NCBI GenBank assembly: GCA_015060925.1
Contig: SUXM01000008.1
Coordinates: 1 to 64,000 of the forward strand
Reading direction: 5' to 3'
DNA: 64,000 nt
From: Parabacteroides distasonis
GTDB taxonomy: Bacteria; Bacteroidota; Bacteroidia; Bacteroidales; Tannerellaceae
A model generated the notes under the pieces. It made no database searches and was not told the DNA's origin. It saw nothing but the letters and a program-made list of their open reading frames with translations. The translations under genes and the position numbers were made by a program. Positions within the stretch are counted from its first letter, which is position 1, and every line of letters starts with the position of its first letter. Shown here one piece after another: positions 29,146 through 37,799 of this stretch.

Positions 29146-29619
29146 ATGGCAGTTACTAAGATAAGAAAAATATCTAGTTGGACATTATTGATATGCTCTA
29201 TTGTCAGTATTGTCGTTCTAGGTATGTTTTACACAGGAGGAGTTGTAGATCCTGCTGCTGAAATGCTAGAGCCTGTTCATACAGGATTGCTGATTGATTG
29301 GTCTTCAGCTTTGTTCTTTGCAACAGTATTAAGTACTGTATTGTTCGCTGCATGGCAGTTCCTTTCTTCTTTGAAAGCAGATCCTAAAGGTGCTATCATG
29401 TCTTTGGTTTCTTTGATTTTGTTTGCCGCATTGTTATTCATCACTTATACAATGGGTGATCCTACACCAATTGAAGGTATGAATGCTGAAGCACAAGCTT
29501 ACAACACTGCTGGTTGGTTAAAAACAACAGATATGTGGATTATGACTACTATCATCTTGATGGGCTTAATCGTTGCTTGTGTTGTTTGGGGCTCTTTGAA
29601 GAAAATGCTTAATAAATAA
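29146..29619 (+). CDS. Small membrane protein in the exb operon
   Basis: 157 residues with four hydrophobic segments at about 11-30, 51-70, 81-99 and 131-150. I know no characterised domain in it. It sits between exbB (9 bp gap) and exbD (32 bp gap), a placement seen in other Bacteroidetes exb operons, so an accessory role in the proton channel complex is likely by context only. Cytoplasmic membrane location is predicted from the hydrophobicity. Confidence 0.85.
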   Translation: MAVTKIRKISSWTLLICSIVSIVVLGMFYTGGVVDPAAEMLEPVHTGLLIDWSSALFFATVLSTVLFAAWQFLSSLKADPKGAIMSLVSLILFAALLFITYTMGDPTPIEGMNAEAQAYNTAGWLKTTDMWIMTTIILMGLIVACVVWGSLKKMLNK

Positions 29620-29651
29620 TAGTAATAAAGAACTGATTAAACAAGAAAGAA

Positions 29652-30236
29652 ATGGGTAAGAAAAGAAAGACACCGGGTATCAATGGTTCTTCTTCAGCCG
29701 ATATTGCTTTCATGTTGCTTATCTTCTTCCTTATTACTACATCCATGGACACAGATAAAGGTTTGGCAAGACGTTTGCCGCCTCCTGTTCCTAAAGATCA
29801 AAAGAAGCAAGACGTTGATATCAATAAGAGAAACCTATTGGTTGTATTGATCAATAGTAACAATGAAATCCTTTGTGGAGATCAATTCGTTGATATCAAG
29901 CAATTGAAAGACAAGGTAAAAGAGTTCATTGACAATCCGTTTAATGATGCTAATAAACCTGAAAAAGTAGAAGAAGATGTACCTTTCTTCGGTAAAATAA
30001 TGACTGCCAAGAAACACGTAATCTCTCTACAGAATGACCGTGGTACTGAATACCAGGCATACATCAGTGTTCAGAATGAATTAGCAAAGGCATACAATGA
30101 ATTGCGTGATGATCTTTCTAAAAAGAAATTTGGAATGGCATTCGCAGAATTAGATGAAGAACAACAAAAGGCTGTGCAACAGGTATATCCGCAAAAGATA
30201 TCTGAAGCTGAACCTAAAAATTATGGAGGTAAATAG
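29652..30236 (+). CDS. exbD: Biopolymer transport protein ExbD (first copy)
   Basis: 194 residues. A short basic N-terminus, then SSADIAFMLLIFFLITTSMDTDKG: the ExbD transmembrane helix with its proton-carrying Asp (ADIAFMLL). The periplasmic part is long, with an insertion (residues about 85-125) common in Bacteroidetes ExbD. It forms the stator with ExbB and TonB. The next exbD begins 2 bp after its stop. Confidence 0.93.
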   Translation: MGKKRKTPGINGSSSADIAFMLLIFFLITTSMDTDKGLARRLPPPVPKDQKKQDVDINKRNLLVVLINSNNEILCGDQFVDIKQLKDKVKEFIDNPFNDANKPEKVEEDVPFFGKIMTAKKHVISLQNDRGTEYQAYISVQNELAKAYNELRDDLSKKKFGMAFAELDEEQQKAVQQVYPQKISEAEPKNYGGK

Positions 30237-30238
30237 TA

Positions 30239-30706
30239 ATGGGAAAATTTAGTAAAGCGGGCGGACGTGAAATGCCCGAATTAAATACGTCATCATTACC
30301 TGACTTGGTCTTTGCCTTCTTGTTCTTTATCATGATGGTAACATCTATGCGTGAAGTAACTTTAATGGTACAATTCCGTGCTCCTCAAGCTACAGAGTTA
30401 CAGAAGTTGGAAAAGAAATCATTGGTTACATTCATCTATGTAGGAAAGCCTAATCAAGAATTTCAGGCAAAAATGGGTACTGAAGCACGTTTGCAATTAA
30501 ATGATAAATTTGCAGAAGTTTCTGAAATCCAAGATTACATTGCTCAGGAAAAGTCAAGTATGAATGAAGAAGATCAGCCGTTTATGACTGTATCAATCAA
30601 AGCCGACAGTGAAACTAAGATGGGTTTGATTACAGACGTAAAACAAGCACTTCGTGAAGCATACGCATTGAAGATTAGTTATTCAGCTCGTCAAGCTGTT
30701 GAATAA
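30239..30706 (+). CDS. exbD: Biopolymer transport protein ExbD (second copy)
   Basis: 155 residues. The motif is LNTSSLPDLVFAFLFFIMMVTSM, with Asp in the transmembrane helix as in ExbD/TolR. It is shorter than the first copy and differs from it substantially, so the two probably form a heterodimer or serve different partners. Last gene of the exb operon; a terminator follows. Confidence 0.92.
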   Translation: MGKFSKAGGREMPELNTSSLPDLVFAFLFFIMMVTSMREVTLMVQFRAPQATELQKLEKKSLVTFIYVGKPNQEFQAKMGTEARLQLNDKFAEVSEIQDYIAQEKSSMNEEDQPFMTVSIKADSETKMGLITDVKQALREAYALKISYSARQAVE

Positions 30707-30720
30707 CAAAATTCATACAT

Positions 30721-30769
30721 AAAAAAAGGAAAGCAGGAGTTGATAAAACAATTCTTGCTTTCTTTTTTT
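30721..30769 (+). terminator. Terminator of the exb operon
   Basis: GGAAAGCA and TGCTTTC arms form a stem with A-run before and T-run after, 15 bases past the exbD stop. Confidence 0.8.
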
Positions 30770-30848
30770 ATAATACATCATCAAATCAACCACAAATTCA
30801 TAAAGTATAAATTTAAAATTAAAATAGCGATAATTCTTAAAGATTGAT

Positions 30849-30856
30849 TATATTTG
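30849..30856 (+). promoter_or_regulatory. -7 box upstream of the Lrp-type gene
   Basis: TATATTTG fits the Bacteroidetes TAnnTTTG box, 38 bases before the start codon. No clear -33 TTTG is seen. Confidence 0.5.
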
Positions 30857-30894
30857 TGTCAAAATAAAGTATAAACTTACAAACTAACACAATC

Positions 30895-31368
30895 ATGGCA
30901 CACCATCAATTAGATGAATTAGATGAAAAGATATTAAAACTAATTATAGGCAACGCACGTATCCCATTCCTTGAAGTAGCAAGAGAGTGTAATGTATCAG
31001 GAGCTGCAATACATCAACGAATCCAAAAACTAACAAACTTAGGAGTAATTAAAGGTTCAGAATTTATTGTTGACAATACAAAAGTAGGATATGAGACATG
31101 TGCTTATATGGGATTATACCTTAAGTCTCCAGGACAATTCCCTGCTGTCACTGAAGCTCTGAAAAAAATACCTGAGGTAGTTGAATGTCACTACACAACA
31201 GGTCAATATGATTTATTTATTAAGATTTATGCAAAGAATAACCAGCACTTATTAAGTATAATCCATAATAAACTACAACCATTAGGACTTGCAAGAACAG
31301 AATCCCTAATCTCTTTTAAAGAAGCTTTCAAAAGACAAATTCCTATAGATATAGAAGATAAAGAATAA
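30895..31368 (+). CDS. Lrp/AsnC family transcriptional regulator
   Basis: 157 residues. The N-terminal helix-turn-helix reads LDELDEKILKLIIGNARIPF then GAAIHQRIQKLTNLGVIKG; the C-terminal RAM ligand domain contains VVECHYTTGQYDLFIKIYAKN. Such regulators sense amino acids and control their metabolism. It stands alone; the neighbouring convergent gene is asnS. Targets are unknown. Confidence 0.95.
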   Translation: MAHHQLDELDEKILKLIIGNARIPFLEVARECNVSGAAIHQRIQKLTNLGVIKGSEFIVDNTKVGYETCAYMGLYLKSPGQFPAVTEALKKIPEVVECHYTTGQYDLFIKIYAKNNQHLLSIIHNKLQPLGLARTESLISFKEAFKRQIPIDIEDKE

Positions 31369-31398
31369 AAAAACTCCACACAGTGTGGAGTTTTTTTT
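31368..31398. terminator. Bidirectional terminator between the Lrp gene and asnS
   Basis: Stem CTCCACA / TGTGGAG with a three-base loop between an A-run and a T-run, lying between convergent genes. Confidence 0.9.
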
Positions 31399-31419
31399 AT
31401 TTTATCCAAAGATAGATAA

Positions 31420-32826
31420 TTAGAAATCTGCATTTTTAGGCGTACGAGGAAAAGGTATTACATCACGAATATTTGCCATACCTGTAACAAATAACAATAA
31501 ACGTTCAAATCCTAACCCAAAACCAGAATGAGGGACAGTTCCAAATCTACGAGTATCTAAATACCACCACATATCTTTCATTGGGATACCTAATTCGTTT
31601 ATACGATTCAACAACTTATCATAATCAGCCTCACGTTCTGAACCTCCAATTATCTCGCCAATTTTGGGGAACAAAACATCCATAGCACGAACGGTCTTTC
31701 CATCTTCATTTTGCTTCATATAGAAAGCCTTTATTTCTTTAGGATAATCAATCAAAATAACAGGACGTTTAAAATGCTCTTCTACCAAATAGCGCTCATG
31801 TTCTGAAGCCAAATCAACACCCCAATAGATAGGGAATTCAAATTTATGTCCATTCGCTACAGCCTCTTCAAGAATCTTTATACCCTCAGTATATGGCAAA
31901 CGAACAAATTCATCCTTCAAAACACCTTGTAAACGTTCAATTAAGCCCTTATCAAACATATCATTTAAGAACTTAATATCATCAATACAATTATCCAAAG
32001 CCCATCGTACGCAATATTTAATAAATTCTTCAGCCAACTCCATATTATCCTGAATGTCATTGAATGCAACTTCAGGTTCAATCATCCAGAATTCGGCCAA
32101 GTGACGAGGAGTATTAGAATTTTCAGCACGGAAAGTAGGTCCAAAAGTATAAATCTGTCCTAAAGCTGTTGCAGCCAATTCACCTTCCAACTGTCCGGAA
32201 ACAGTCAAACTTGCCTGCTTTCCAAAGAAATCATTATCATAAATAATAGAGCCATTCTCATCCTTTTTCAAATCATACAAATTCATCGTAGTAACTTGAA
32301 ACATTTGTCCAGCTCCTTCACAGTCAGAAGCTGTGATTAGAGGCGTATGAAAATAGAAGAATCCTTTATCATGAAAAAACTTATGAATAGCATAAGCCAT
32401 ATGATGACGTATGCGAAAGACTGCTCCAAAAGTATTGGTACGTGGACGCAAATGAGCGATTTCACGTAAAAATTCCATCGAATGTCCCTTTTTCTGCAAA
32501 GGATATGTATTAGGATCAGCAGTACCGTAAATTTCAATTTCAGTTGCCTGTATTTCTACATTCTGTCCTTTTCCTTGTGATTGCACTAATGTTCCATTAA
32601 CGCTGATACTCGCACCCGTTGTAATCGGCTTCAGATATTCCTCTCCTAACTTATCTACATCAACAACTATCTGAACATTATTAATCGTAGAACCATCATT
32701 CAATGCAATAAAATTAACTTGTTTACTTCCACGACGAGTACGAACCCAACCCTTTACATTTACAGTCGAACCAAAAGCTTCACTTTTTAGAAGGTCAACA
32801 ATCTTCGTTCTTTTAATTGCTTCCAT
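31420..32826 (-). CDS. asnS: Asparaginyl-tRNA synthetase
   Basis: 468 residues, class II synthetase. An N-terminal OB-fold anticodon domain ([23 protein letters not shown]) precedes the catalytic domain: motif 2 region [25 protein letters not shown] and motif 3 [27 protein letters not shown]. The C-terminal [11 protein letters not shown] is the AsnRS ending. It charges tRNA-Asn. The Lrp gene and asnA elsewhere in the window give a loose asparagine theme, which may be chance. Confidence 0.98.
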   Translation of the reverse strand: MEAIKRTKIVDLLKSEAFGSTVNVKGWVRTRRGSKQVNFIALNDGSTINNVQIVVDVDKLGEEYLKPITTGASISVNGTLVQSQGKGQNVEIQATEIEIYGTADPNTYPLQKKGHSMEFLREIAHLRPRTNTFGAVFRIRHHMAYAIHKFFHDKGFFYFHTPLITASDCEGAGQMFQVTTMNLYDLKKDENGSIIYDNDFFGKQASLTVSGQLEGELAATALGQIYTFGPTFRAENSNTPRHLAEFWMIEPEVAFNDIQDNMELAEEFIKYCVRWALDNCIDDIKFLNDMFDKGLIERLQGVLKDEFVRLPYTEGIKILEEAVANGHKFEFPIYWGVDLASEHERYLVEEHFKRPVILIDYPKEIKAFYMKQNEDGKTVRAMDVLFPKIGEIIGGSEREADYDKLLNRINELGIPMKDMWWYLDTRRFGTVPHSGFGLGFERLLLFVTGMANIRDVIPFPRTPKNADF

Positions 32827-32892
32827 CTTTATATTTTTATAAATAAATCTACAAATTAATTAGCCGGTTTATTCAACCGGCTAAATTCACTA

Positions 32893-34284
32893 TTATTCAA
32901 AAGCACCCATACGAAGTGCATTCACTTCACGTTCATTCAAATAACGCCATTTACCTCTTCCCAGATTCTTTTTAGTCAGACCGGCAAAATAAACACGATC
33001 CAATTTCACCACATGGTAACCCAAAGATTCAAAGATACGACGAACAATACGGTTACGTCCTGAATGAATTTCGATTCCTACCTGACTCTTATCTGTTTCA
33101 CTAGCATAGCTAATAGCATCTGCGTGAATCTCACCATCTTCCAATTCTAAACCATTGGCAATCTTCTCCATATCCTCTACTGAGACATTCTTATCCAACC
33201 ATACATGGTAGATTTTCTTTTTCTTGAAAGAAGGATGAGTTAATTTAGATGCTAAATCCCCATCATTAGTAAGAAGTAATACCCCTGTAGTATTTCTATC
33301 CAAACGTCCTACAGGATAAATACGTTCATGGCAAGCGTTTTTCACAAGATCCATAACAGTCAAACGTTCTTGAGGATCATCAGAAGTAGTTACACAATTT
33401 TTAGGCTTATTCAATACGATATAAACTTTGCTTTCAATCTGAACCTGTTCACCATTGAATGTTACCACATCTTGGCGCGTAATCTTTGTACCCAATTCCG
33501 TTACAACCTGATCATTTACCTTAACAACTCCTGCTTGGATAAATTCATCAGCTTCCCTACGTGAACATACACCTGCATTTGATAAGAACTTATTCAAACG
33601 GATCGGTTCATTTGGATCAGCCAATACCTCTTTGTATTTAAGTTGTTTTTGGAAATTATATTTTGAATTTGGATTATAATCACTCGTACGGCGGTTCATA
33701 TTAGGACGTCTGTTATTATTACCACCACGTCCACCATTATTACCATAGCGATTATTATTACCGTATGAAGTTCTGTTACCGCCACGGTTTTCACGAGCAT
33801 CATAAAATTGATTTACGCGGCTATCTCCAACACGAGGTCTTCTTTTCTTAACGCCATCTGTTGACAAACCTTCTCCAGAAGGAGTAGCAGAATAAGCTTT
33901 ACCTCTATCTTCATAGTTAGGACGAGACGGGCGACTGTATTGGTTACCGTATGAAGCTCCACCATTATTATTTCCATAAGGACGGTTATTTCCATAAGAC
34001 GGCTTATTGTAACCCCCATTACCATAACTACGGTTATATGGTCTATTATACCCTCCTTCACGATTCTCATATACACGAGAATGACTTTGTCTATCACCAT
34101 ACGAACCATAACCGCCATCTCTGTTAGGACGATTATAAGGTTTACGCTCATAGTTACCTTCAGGTCTGTTATAACCCTGATTATAAGGTCTTCTCTCAGC
34201 GTCCTGGTCTGTGTTTTCCCTTCTAAAACCCTGCGTCACTCTTCTTGGACGCTGTTGAAATTCTTCTCTTTCTTCAGTACTCAT
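32893..34284 (-). CDS. Pseudouridine synthase (RsuA/RluB/E/F type) with long low-complexity N-terminus
   Basis: 463 residues. The catalytic half has an S4 RNA-binding segment (IRLNKFLSNAGVCSRREADEFIQAGVVKVN, about 227-256) and the PSUS domain with RLDRNTTGVLLLTNDGDLA, whose Asp near 328 is the nucleophile. It isomerises uridine in rRNA; the closest type is RluB-like 23S or RsuA-like 16S. The first about 210 residues are almost wholly Arg, Asn, Gly and Tyr repeats (NNRPYGNNNGGASYGNQYSR-like), a disordered RNA-binding tail found in Bacteroidetes homologues. Frequent Tyr and Arg suggest condensate-type RNA interactions, an inference. Confidence 0.93.
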   Translation of the reverse strand: MSTEEREEFQQRPRRVTQGFRRENTDQDAERRPYNQGYNRPEGNYERKPYNRPNRDGGYGSYGDRQSHSRVYENREGGYNRPYNRSYGNGGYNKPSYGNNRPYGNNNGGASYGNQYSRPSRPNYEDRGKAYSATPSGEGLSTDGVKKRRPRVGDSRVNQFYDARENRGGNRTSYGNNNRYGNNGGRGGNNNRRPNMNRRTSDYNPNSKYNFQKQLKYKEVLADPNEPIRLNKFLSNAGVCSRREADEFIQAGVVKVNDQVVTELGTKITRQDVVTFNGEQVQIESKVYIVLNKPKNCVTTSDDPQERLTVMDLVKNACHERIYPVGRLDRNTTGVLLLTNDGDLASKLTHPSFKKKKIYHVWLDKNVSVEDMEKIANGLELEDGEIHADAISYASETDKSQVGIEIHSGRNRIVRRIFESLGYHVVKLDRVYFAGLTKKNLGRGKWRYLNEREVNALRMGAFE

Positions 34285-34338
34285 TTGTTATAAATTAAAT
34301 ATTATTACTTAGAAGCCTCACGGCTTACCGTTTTCATA

Positions 34339-35688
34339 TCAAATACCTGTATAATTATGAGGTGTAATCGCCTTCAATTCAGCTTTAACAGCCTCACTCA
34401 CCTGCAATGTATCAATAAAATTACTAATAGACTCAGCAGTGATTCCTTCATTTGTTCGAGTCAATGCCTTTAATGCTTCATAAGGTTTCGGATAACCTTC
34501 ACGACGAAGGATAGTCTGAATACCTTCAGCAACAACAGCCCAGCAATTATCCAAATCTCTATACAATGCACTTTCGTTTAATAACAATTTACCTAACCCT
34601 TTTGTTAAACTTTTAAATGCAATTTCGATATGTGCCATCGGGACACCTACATTACGAAGGACAGTAGAGTCTGTTAAATCTCGTTGCAAACGAGAGATTG
34701 GCAACTTCATAGCCAAATGAGTCAAGATAGCATTAGCCATACCCAAGTTTCCTTCTGCATTTTCAAAGTCAATCGGATTCACTTTATGAGGCATAGCAGA
34801 AGATCCGACTTCACCGGCCTTAATCTTTTGTTTGAAATATTCCATAGAAACATACTGCCAAAAGTCACGACACAAGTCAATCAAAATGGTATCAATACGT
34901 TTCATGCCATCAAAAATAGCCGCCAAATTATCATAATTTGAAATTTGGGTTGTCCATTCTTCACGGTTCAATCCTAACACTTCATTCACGAACTTATTAC
35001 CAAAAGCTCTCCAATCATACTCCGGATAAGCAACATGATGTGCATTAAAATTACCCGTTGCTCCACCAAACTTGGCAGAGATAGGAGTTGCTTTCAATAA
35101 TTTCACCTGTTGTTCCAATCGATAAACAAAGACCATCACCTCTTTCCCCAAACGAGTAGGAGATGCAGGTTGTCCATGTGTCTTTGCCAACATCGAAACA
35201 CCCGACCACTCTTCTGCATATTTTTTCAACAAACTAATCACCTCTTCCAAACTTGGGAAATAAACTTCATTCAACGCATCTTTAATAGATAAAGGGACAG
35301 AGGTGTTATTTATATCCTGTGAGGTCAAACCAAAATGGATAAATTCCTTATAATCCTGTAAAGACAATAGATCAAACTTTTCTTTAATAAAATATTCGAC
35401 AGCCTTTACATCGTGGTTTGTTATACTCTCTATTTCTTTGATTCGTGTAGCATCTTCTACCGAAAAATCTTGATAGATTTTTCGTAAAGCTTCTTTATTC
35501 GCTACTGTTGCCAATGCTTGAAGTCCTGGCAAAAATTCAGACAGAGTGATAAAATACTCAATCTCCACCTGCACTCTATATTTTATAAGTGCATATTCTG
35601 AAAAATAAGCCGCTAAACCTTCGGCTTTGTTTCTATATCGCCCGTCAACAGGAGATATAGCAGTTAGTGCTGAAAATACCATATACAT
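34339..35688 (-). CDS. purB: Adenylosuccinate lyase
   Basis: 449 residues, close to the E. coli PurB length. AISPVDGRYRNK opens the protein, TSQDINNTSVPL and KTHGQPASPTRLGKE carry active-site residues, and SSAMPHKVNPIDFENAEGN is the fumarase/lyase signature. It acts twice in purine synthesis (SAICAR to AICAR, adenylosuccinate to AMP). Two in-frame ATGs (35688 and 35682) are equally possible. Confidence 0.97.
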   Translation of the reverse strand: MYMVFSALTAISPVDGRYRNKAEGLAAYFSEYALIKYRVQVEIEYFITLSEFLPGLQALATVANKEALRKIYQDFSVEDATRIKEIESITNHDVKAVEYFIKEKFDLLSLQDYKEFIHFGLTSQDINNTSVPLSIKDALNEVYFPSLEEVISLLKKYAEEWSGVSMLAKTHGQPASPTRLGKEVMVFVYRLEQQVKLLKATPISAKFGGATGNFNAHHVAYPEYDWRAFGNKFVNEVLGLNREEWTTQISNYDNLAAIFDGMKRIDTILIDLCRDFWQYVSMEYFKQKIKAGEVGSSAMPHKVNPIDFENAEGNLGMANAILTHLAMKLPISRLQRDLTDSTVLRNVGVPMAHIEIAFKSLTKGLGKLLLNESALYRDLDNCWAVVAEGIQTILRREGYPKPYEALKALTRTNEGITAESISNFIDTLQVSEAVKAELKAITPHNYTGI

Positions 35689-35772
35689 TATTAATAAGGA
35701 GTTGCAAAGTTACTATAAATCTTAATACATATAAGAAACCATGAAGTTTTTTTATACTTTTTCTCAAAAATA

Positions 35773-35803
35773 TTTGGTGGTAATAAAAAAAGCCGTATCT
35801 TTG
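35773..35803 (+). promoter_or_regulatory. Promoter of the tRNA-Val cluster
   Basis: TTTG at 35773-35776, 19-base spacer, TATCTTTG at 35796-35803: a full match to the Bacteroidetes consensus. The first tRNA begins 48 bases later. Confidence 0.8.
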
Positions 35804-35851
35804 CAGCGCTTTAGAGAGATAAAGTATTAACCGATTTAATGATAAATGAAA

Positions 35852-35926
35852 GGGCGTTTAGCTCAGCTGGTTCAGAGCATCTGCCTTACAAGCAGAGGGT
35901 CGGCGGTTCGAATCCGTCAACGCCCA
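35852..35926 (+). tRNA. tRNA-Val(UAC), copy 1
   Basis: 75 bases; acceptor stem GGGCGTT / AACGCCC, anticodon loop CTTACAA giving UAC, GGTTCGAATCC in the T arm. First of three identical copies on one transcript. Confidence 0.97.
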
Positions 35927-35952
35927 CTTTCATAACGAATTGATTTCACTTT

Positions 35953-36027
35953 GGGCGTTTAGCTCAGCTGGTTCAGAGCATCTGCCTTACAAGCAGAGGG
36001 TCGGCGGTTCGAATCCGTCAACGCCCA
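35953..36027 (+). tRNA. tRNA-Val(UAC), copy 2
   Basis: Identical to copy 1 over 75 bases; separated from it by 26 bases of unrelated spacer. Anticodon UAC. Confidence 0.97.
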
Positions 36028-36049
36028 CCATCAAATTGAATTCAACTTC

Positions 36050-36124
36050 GGGCGTTTAGCTCAGCTGGTTCAGAGCATCTGCCTTACAAGCAGAGGGTCG
36101 GCGGTTCGAATCCGTCAACGCCCA
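36050..36124 (+). tRNA. tRNA-Val(UAC), copy 3
   Basis: Identical to copies 1 and 2; spacer of 22 bases. A terminator-like hairpin follows directly. Confidence 0.97.
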
Positions 36125-36130
36125 CTAAAT

Positions 36131-36172
36131 AAAAAAGAGGCTGTCTCAAATAAACTTTGAGATGGTCTTTTT
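36131..36172 (+). terminator. Terminator of the tRNA-Val cluster
   Basis: TCTCAAA / TTTGAGA stem extended by AAAGA / TCTTT and followed by a T-run. The left arm reads GAGGCTGTCTCAAA, resembling an IS terminal repeat, but no transposase or second end is present. Confidence 0.7.
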
Positions 36173-36340
36173 TGTGTTTGCGAAAAAAATCGAGCAACAG
36201 TTTGAAAGGATAAAATCTTCAAAAGTAAGCTTGCAAACTCCTCTTTTGAGAAAAAACTAATGACTTCAATCTGATATGAGACAAAAAACTTTCGATTTTA
36301 CTTCGCAACCTTGAAGATGAAACTTACTTACTGATTATAA

Positions 36341-36382
36341 ATTTCCCTGCCCAGGAAAATTTATTTTTCTGGGCAGGGAGAT
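36341..36382 (-). terminator. Strong hairpin downstream of upp
   Basis: TCCCTGCCCAG pairs with CTGGGCAGGGA and the stem continues almost unbroken through the A/T-rich interior (GAAAAT / ATTTTT), leaving a two-base loop. It lies about 50 bases past the upp stop, so a terminator is likely, although the T-run on the upp side is weak. Confidence 0.65.
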
Positions 36383-36429
36383 AAAATTACATCGGATGTT
36401 TATTTTTATAAATCCGAATATTTTTTAGA

Positions 36430-37053
36430 CTACTTCGTACCAAAAATACGATCCCCCGCATCACCTAAACCAGGCAAAATATAATTAACCTCATTCAAAC
36501 CCTCATCTATAGAAGCTAAATAAATATCTACCTCCGGATAATTTTCCATCACAGCCTTCACTCCTTGCGGAGAAGCGACTAAACACATCATGCGGATATT
36601 CAAGAATCCATCATTCTTCAAACGAGCAATAGCATCGCATGCACTACCTCCTGTTGCCAACATCGGGTCTGTCAAAATAACCAAACGATCTTTATTTTTA
36701 GGCATTTTATAATAATAAAACACAGGATTACAAGTGTTTTCATCTCGATATAAGCCTATATGACCAATACGAGCAGAAGGAATAAGCTTCAACAGCCCAT
36801 CCACCATACCAAGACCAGCTCTTAATATAGGAACAATAACCACTTTTTTACCAACAATTTTAGGTGCATTCATCACTTGTAAAGGCGTCTCAATCTCTTC
36901 ATATTCAAGAGGAAAATCACGAGTAATTTCATATCCCATCAACATAGAGATTTCTTGAAGTAATTCACGAAACTTCAATGTAGAAGTATCTTTCTGACGC
37001 AATATGGACAATTTATGTTGCACCAACGGATGTTCAATTATATGCAAACTCAT
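36430..37053 (-). CDS. upp: Uracil phosphoribosyltransferase
   Basis: 207 residues. The PRPP-binding loop [16 protein letters not shown] and the uracil-binding C-terminus ([23 protein letters not shown]) are the UPRT signatures; [14 protein letters not shown] is the other conserved block. It salvages uracil to UMP. Its upstream side abuts the left end of the integrative element, so the original chromosomal neighbour was the tRNA-Arg gene now at 50.7 kb. Confidence 0.97.
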   Translation of the reverse strand: MSLHIIEHPLVQHKLSILRQKDTSTLKFRELLQEISMLMGYEITRDFPLEYEEIETPLQVMNAPKIVGKKVVIVPILRAGLGMVDGLLKLIPSARIGHIGLYRDENTCNPVFYYYKMPKNKDRLVILTDPMLATGGSACDAIARLKNDGFLNIRMMCLVASPQGVKAVMENYPEVDIYLASIDEGLNEVNYILPGLGDAGDRIFGTK

Positions 37054-37107
37054 AACAAAACATTTATTCTATAATTTCAGATACAAATATAAAAATAAAA
37101 AGCCATT

Positions 37108-37201
37108 AAATCACCTATTTATCAATGATTTAACAGCTTTATTACTTGTGACCAGGGTGGGATTCAAACCCACGACCTTCAGAACCGGGATCTGACGCTC
37201 T
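37108..37201. repeat. Left attachment-site repeat
   Basis: 81 bases identical to 50671-50751, one mismatch (37189 g against 50752 a), then 12 more identical bases. It contains the tRNA-Arg 3' half and the downstream hairpin (overall arms 37099-37113 and 37126-37140) that terminates the tRNA. Confidence 0.95.
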
Positions 37202-37252
37202 CAAGCCATGTAAAGCCTTACGGCTCTCATGGAATCAGCTAAGCTACAAGAC
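37149..37252 (-). pseudogene. tRNA-Arg-like sequence with D-loop insertion, non-functional
   Basis: On the minus strand the D-stem start (TAGCTTAGCTGA), anticodon arm, T arm and 3' acceptor strand match the intact tRNA-Arg at 50712-50785. About 32 extra bases, themselves a hairpin (CCATG...CATGG around AGCC...GGCT), sit in the D loop. The 5' acceptor strand (GTCTTGT) does not pair with the 3' strand. The anticodon loop reads TCCCGGT, so the universal U33 is C. A working tRNA is very unlikely. Confidence 0.75.
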
Positions 37253-37297
37253 TTTATGCCATAAATCGACATTTTTATAATCTCAAGTTTAAAACAA

Positions 37298-37319
37298 ATT
37301 AGTCAACAATTAGTCAACA
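37298..37319 (+). repeat. Tandem 11-bp arm-type motifs, left end
   Basis: ATTAGTCAACA occurs twice head to tail (37298-37308, 37309-37319). The same pair in the same orientation lies at 50574-50595. Paired short repeats just inside both ends are what tyrosine-integrase arm-binding sites look like. Confidence 0.8.
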
Positions 37320-37512
37320 TTTGTTCCATTACAAAGATATGGAATCTCCATTTCATATTCAATATTATTATCATAAAGTTAACCACTTGTCCCTAACTTA
37401 TTTCTACGATTCAAGCTGCCATACATTTTGGCATATTACAGCTTTCCAATCACTCAAAATACCAAGATTATCTCTATCTCTACTTCTCATATATCAAGTA
37501 TCGTTTAAATCA

Positions 37513-37544
37513 TTTGTTCTACTACTGCCTACTGAATATCCTTG
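37513..37544 (+). promoter_or_regulatory. Promoter of the 43-residue gene
   Basis: TTTG at 37513-37516, a 20-base spacer and TATCCTTG at 37537-37544, a good match to the Bacteroidetes consensus with one change. The small gene starts 30 bases later. Between 37253 and this box there is nothing else but the arm motifs. Confidence 0.65.
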
Positions 37545-37573
37545 TATATATGTCTAATTAAAATTTTATAGCT

Positions 37574-37705
37574 ATGAAGAATTTTGATTTTAAAAAGTAT
37601 TTTGGAAATATCGTTGGAATGCCAACAAGTATGAAATATCCGGTAACTAAACCAAAGTTAGAAAAAGGAGTTTCAGATTCTAGATTAGTAAAGAAAAGCA
37701 AGTAA
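37574..37705 (+). CDS. Small 43-residue protein of the integrative element
   Basis: The product begins MKNFDFKKYFGNIVGMPTSM and ends in a basic tail (SRLVKKSK). It has no signal peptide or membrane helix. A promoter match 30 bases upstream and a strong terminator 11 bases downstream bracket this short ORF exactly, the main reason to call it a gene. It is the only plus-strand gene of the element and faces away from the left end. I do not recognise a family; a regulatory peptide or an RNA with an incidental ORF are both possible. Confidence 0.6.
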   Translation: MKNFDFKKYFGNIVGMPTSMKYPVTKPKLEKGVSDSRLVKKSK

Positions 37706-37715
37706 AAAGAAAAAC

Positions 37716-37750
37716 GCCAACTTATCCTTGATTGGGTAAGTTGGCATTTT
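37716..37750. terminator. Bidirectional terminator between the small gene and the fimbrillin operon
   Basis: A 12-bp stem (GCCAACTTATCC with GGGTAAGTTGGC, one wobble) flanked by A-run and T-run. It serves the small gene on the plus strand and the fimbrillin gene ending at 37800 on the minus strand. Confidence 0.88.
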
Positions 37751-37799
37751 TATAATCCCTTTAAAAGGAGGATTAGTACGGGATTACGTATAAACTTTT

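Larger units (their letters stand above)
36125..36429. other. Intergenic stretch between tRNA-Val and upp, no gene
   Basis: About 305 bases with no ORF. It begins with the tRNA terminator hairpin (36131-36172) and ends with a very strong hairpin (36341-36382). The middle is AT-rich and shows nothing I recognise. Confidence 0.6.

Noticed and set aside
36131-36172. Possible insertion-sequence end (GAGGCTGTCTCAAA)
   Set aside because: No transposase, no second end and no target duplication; it works as a terminator hairpin.
37321-37557. 78-residue plus-strand ORF at the left end of the element
   Set aside because: Runs through the promoter of the 43-codon gene; begins at an ATT/TTG-type start and has no family resemblance.
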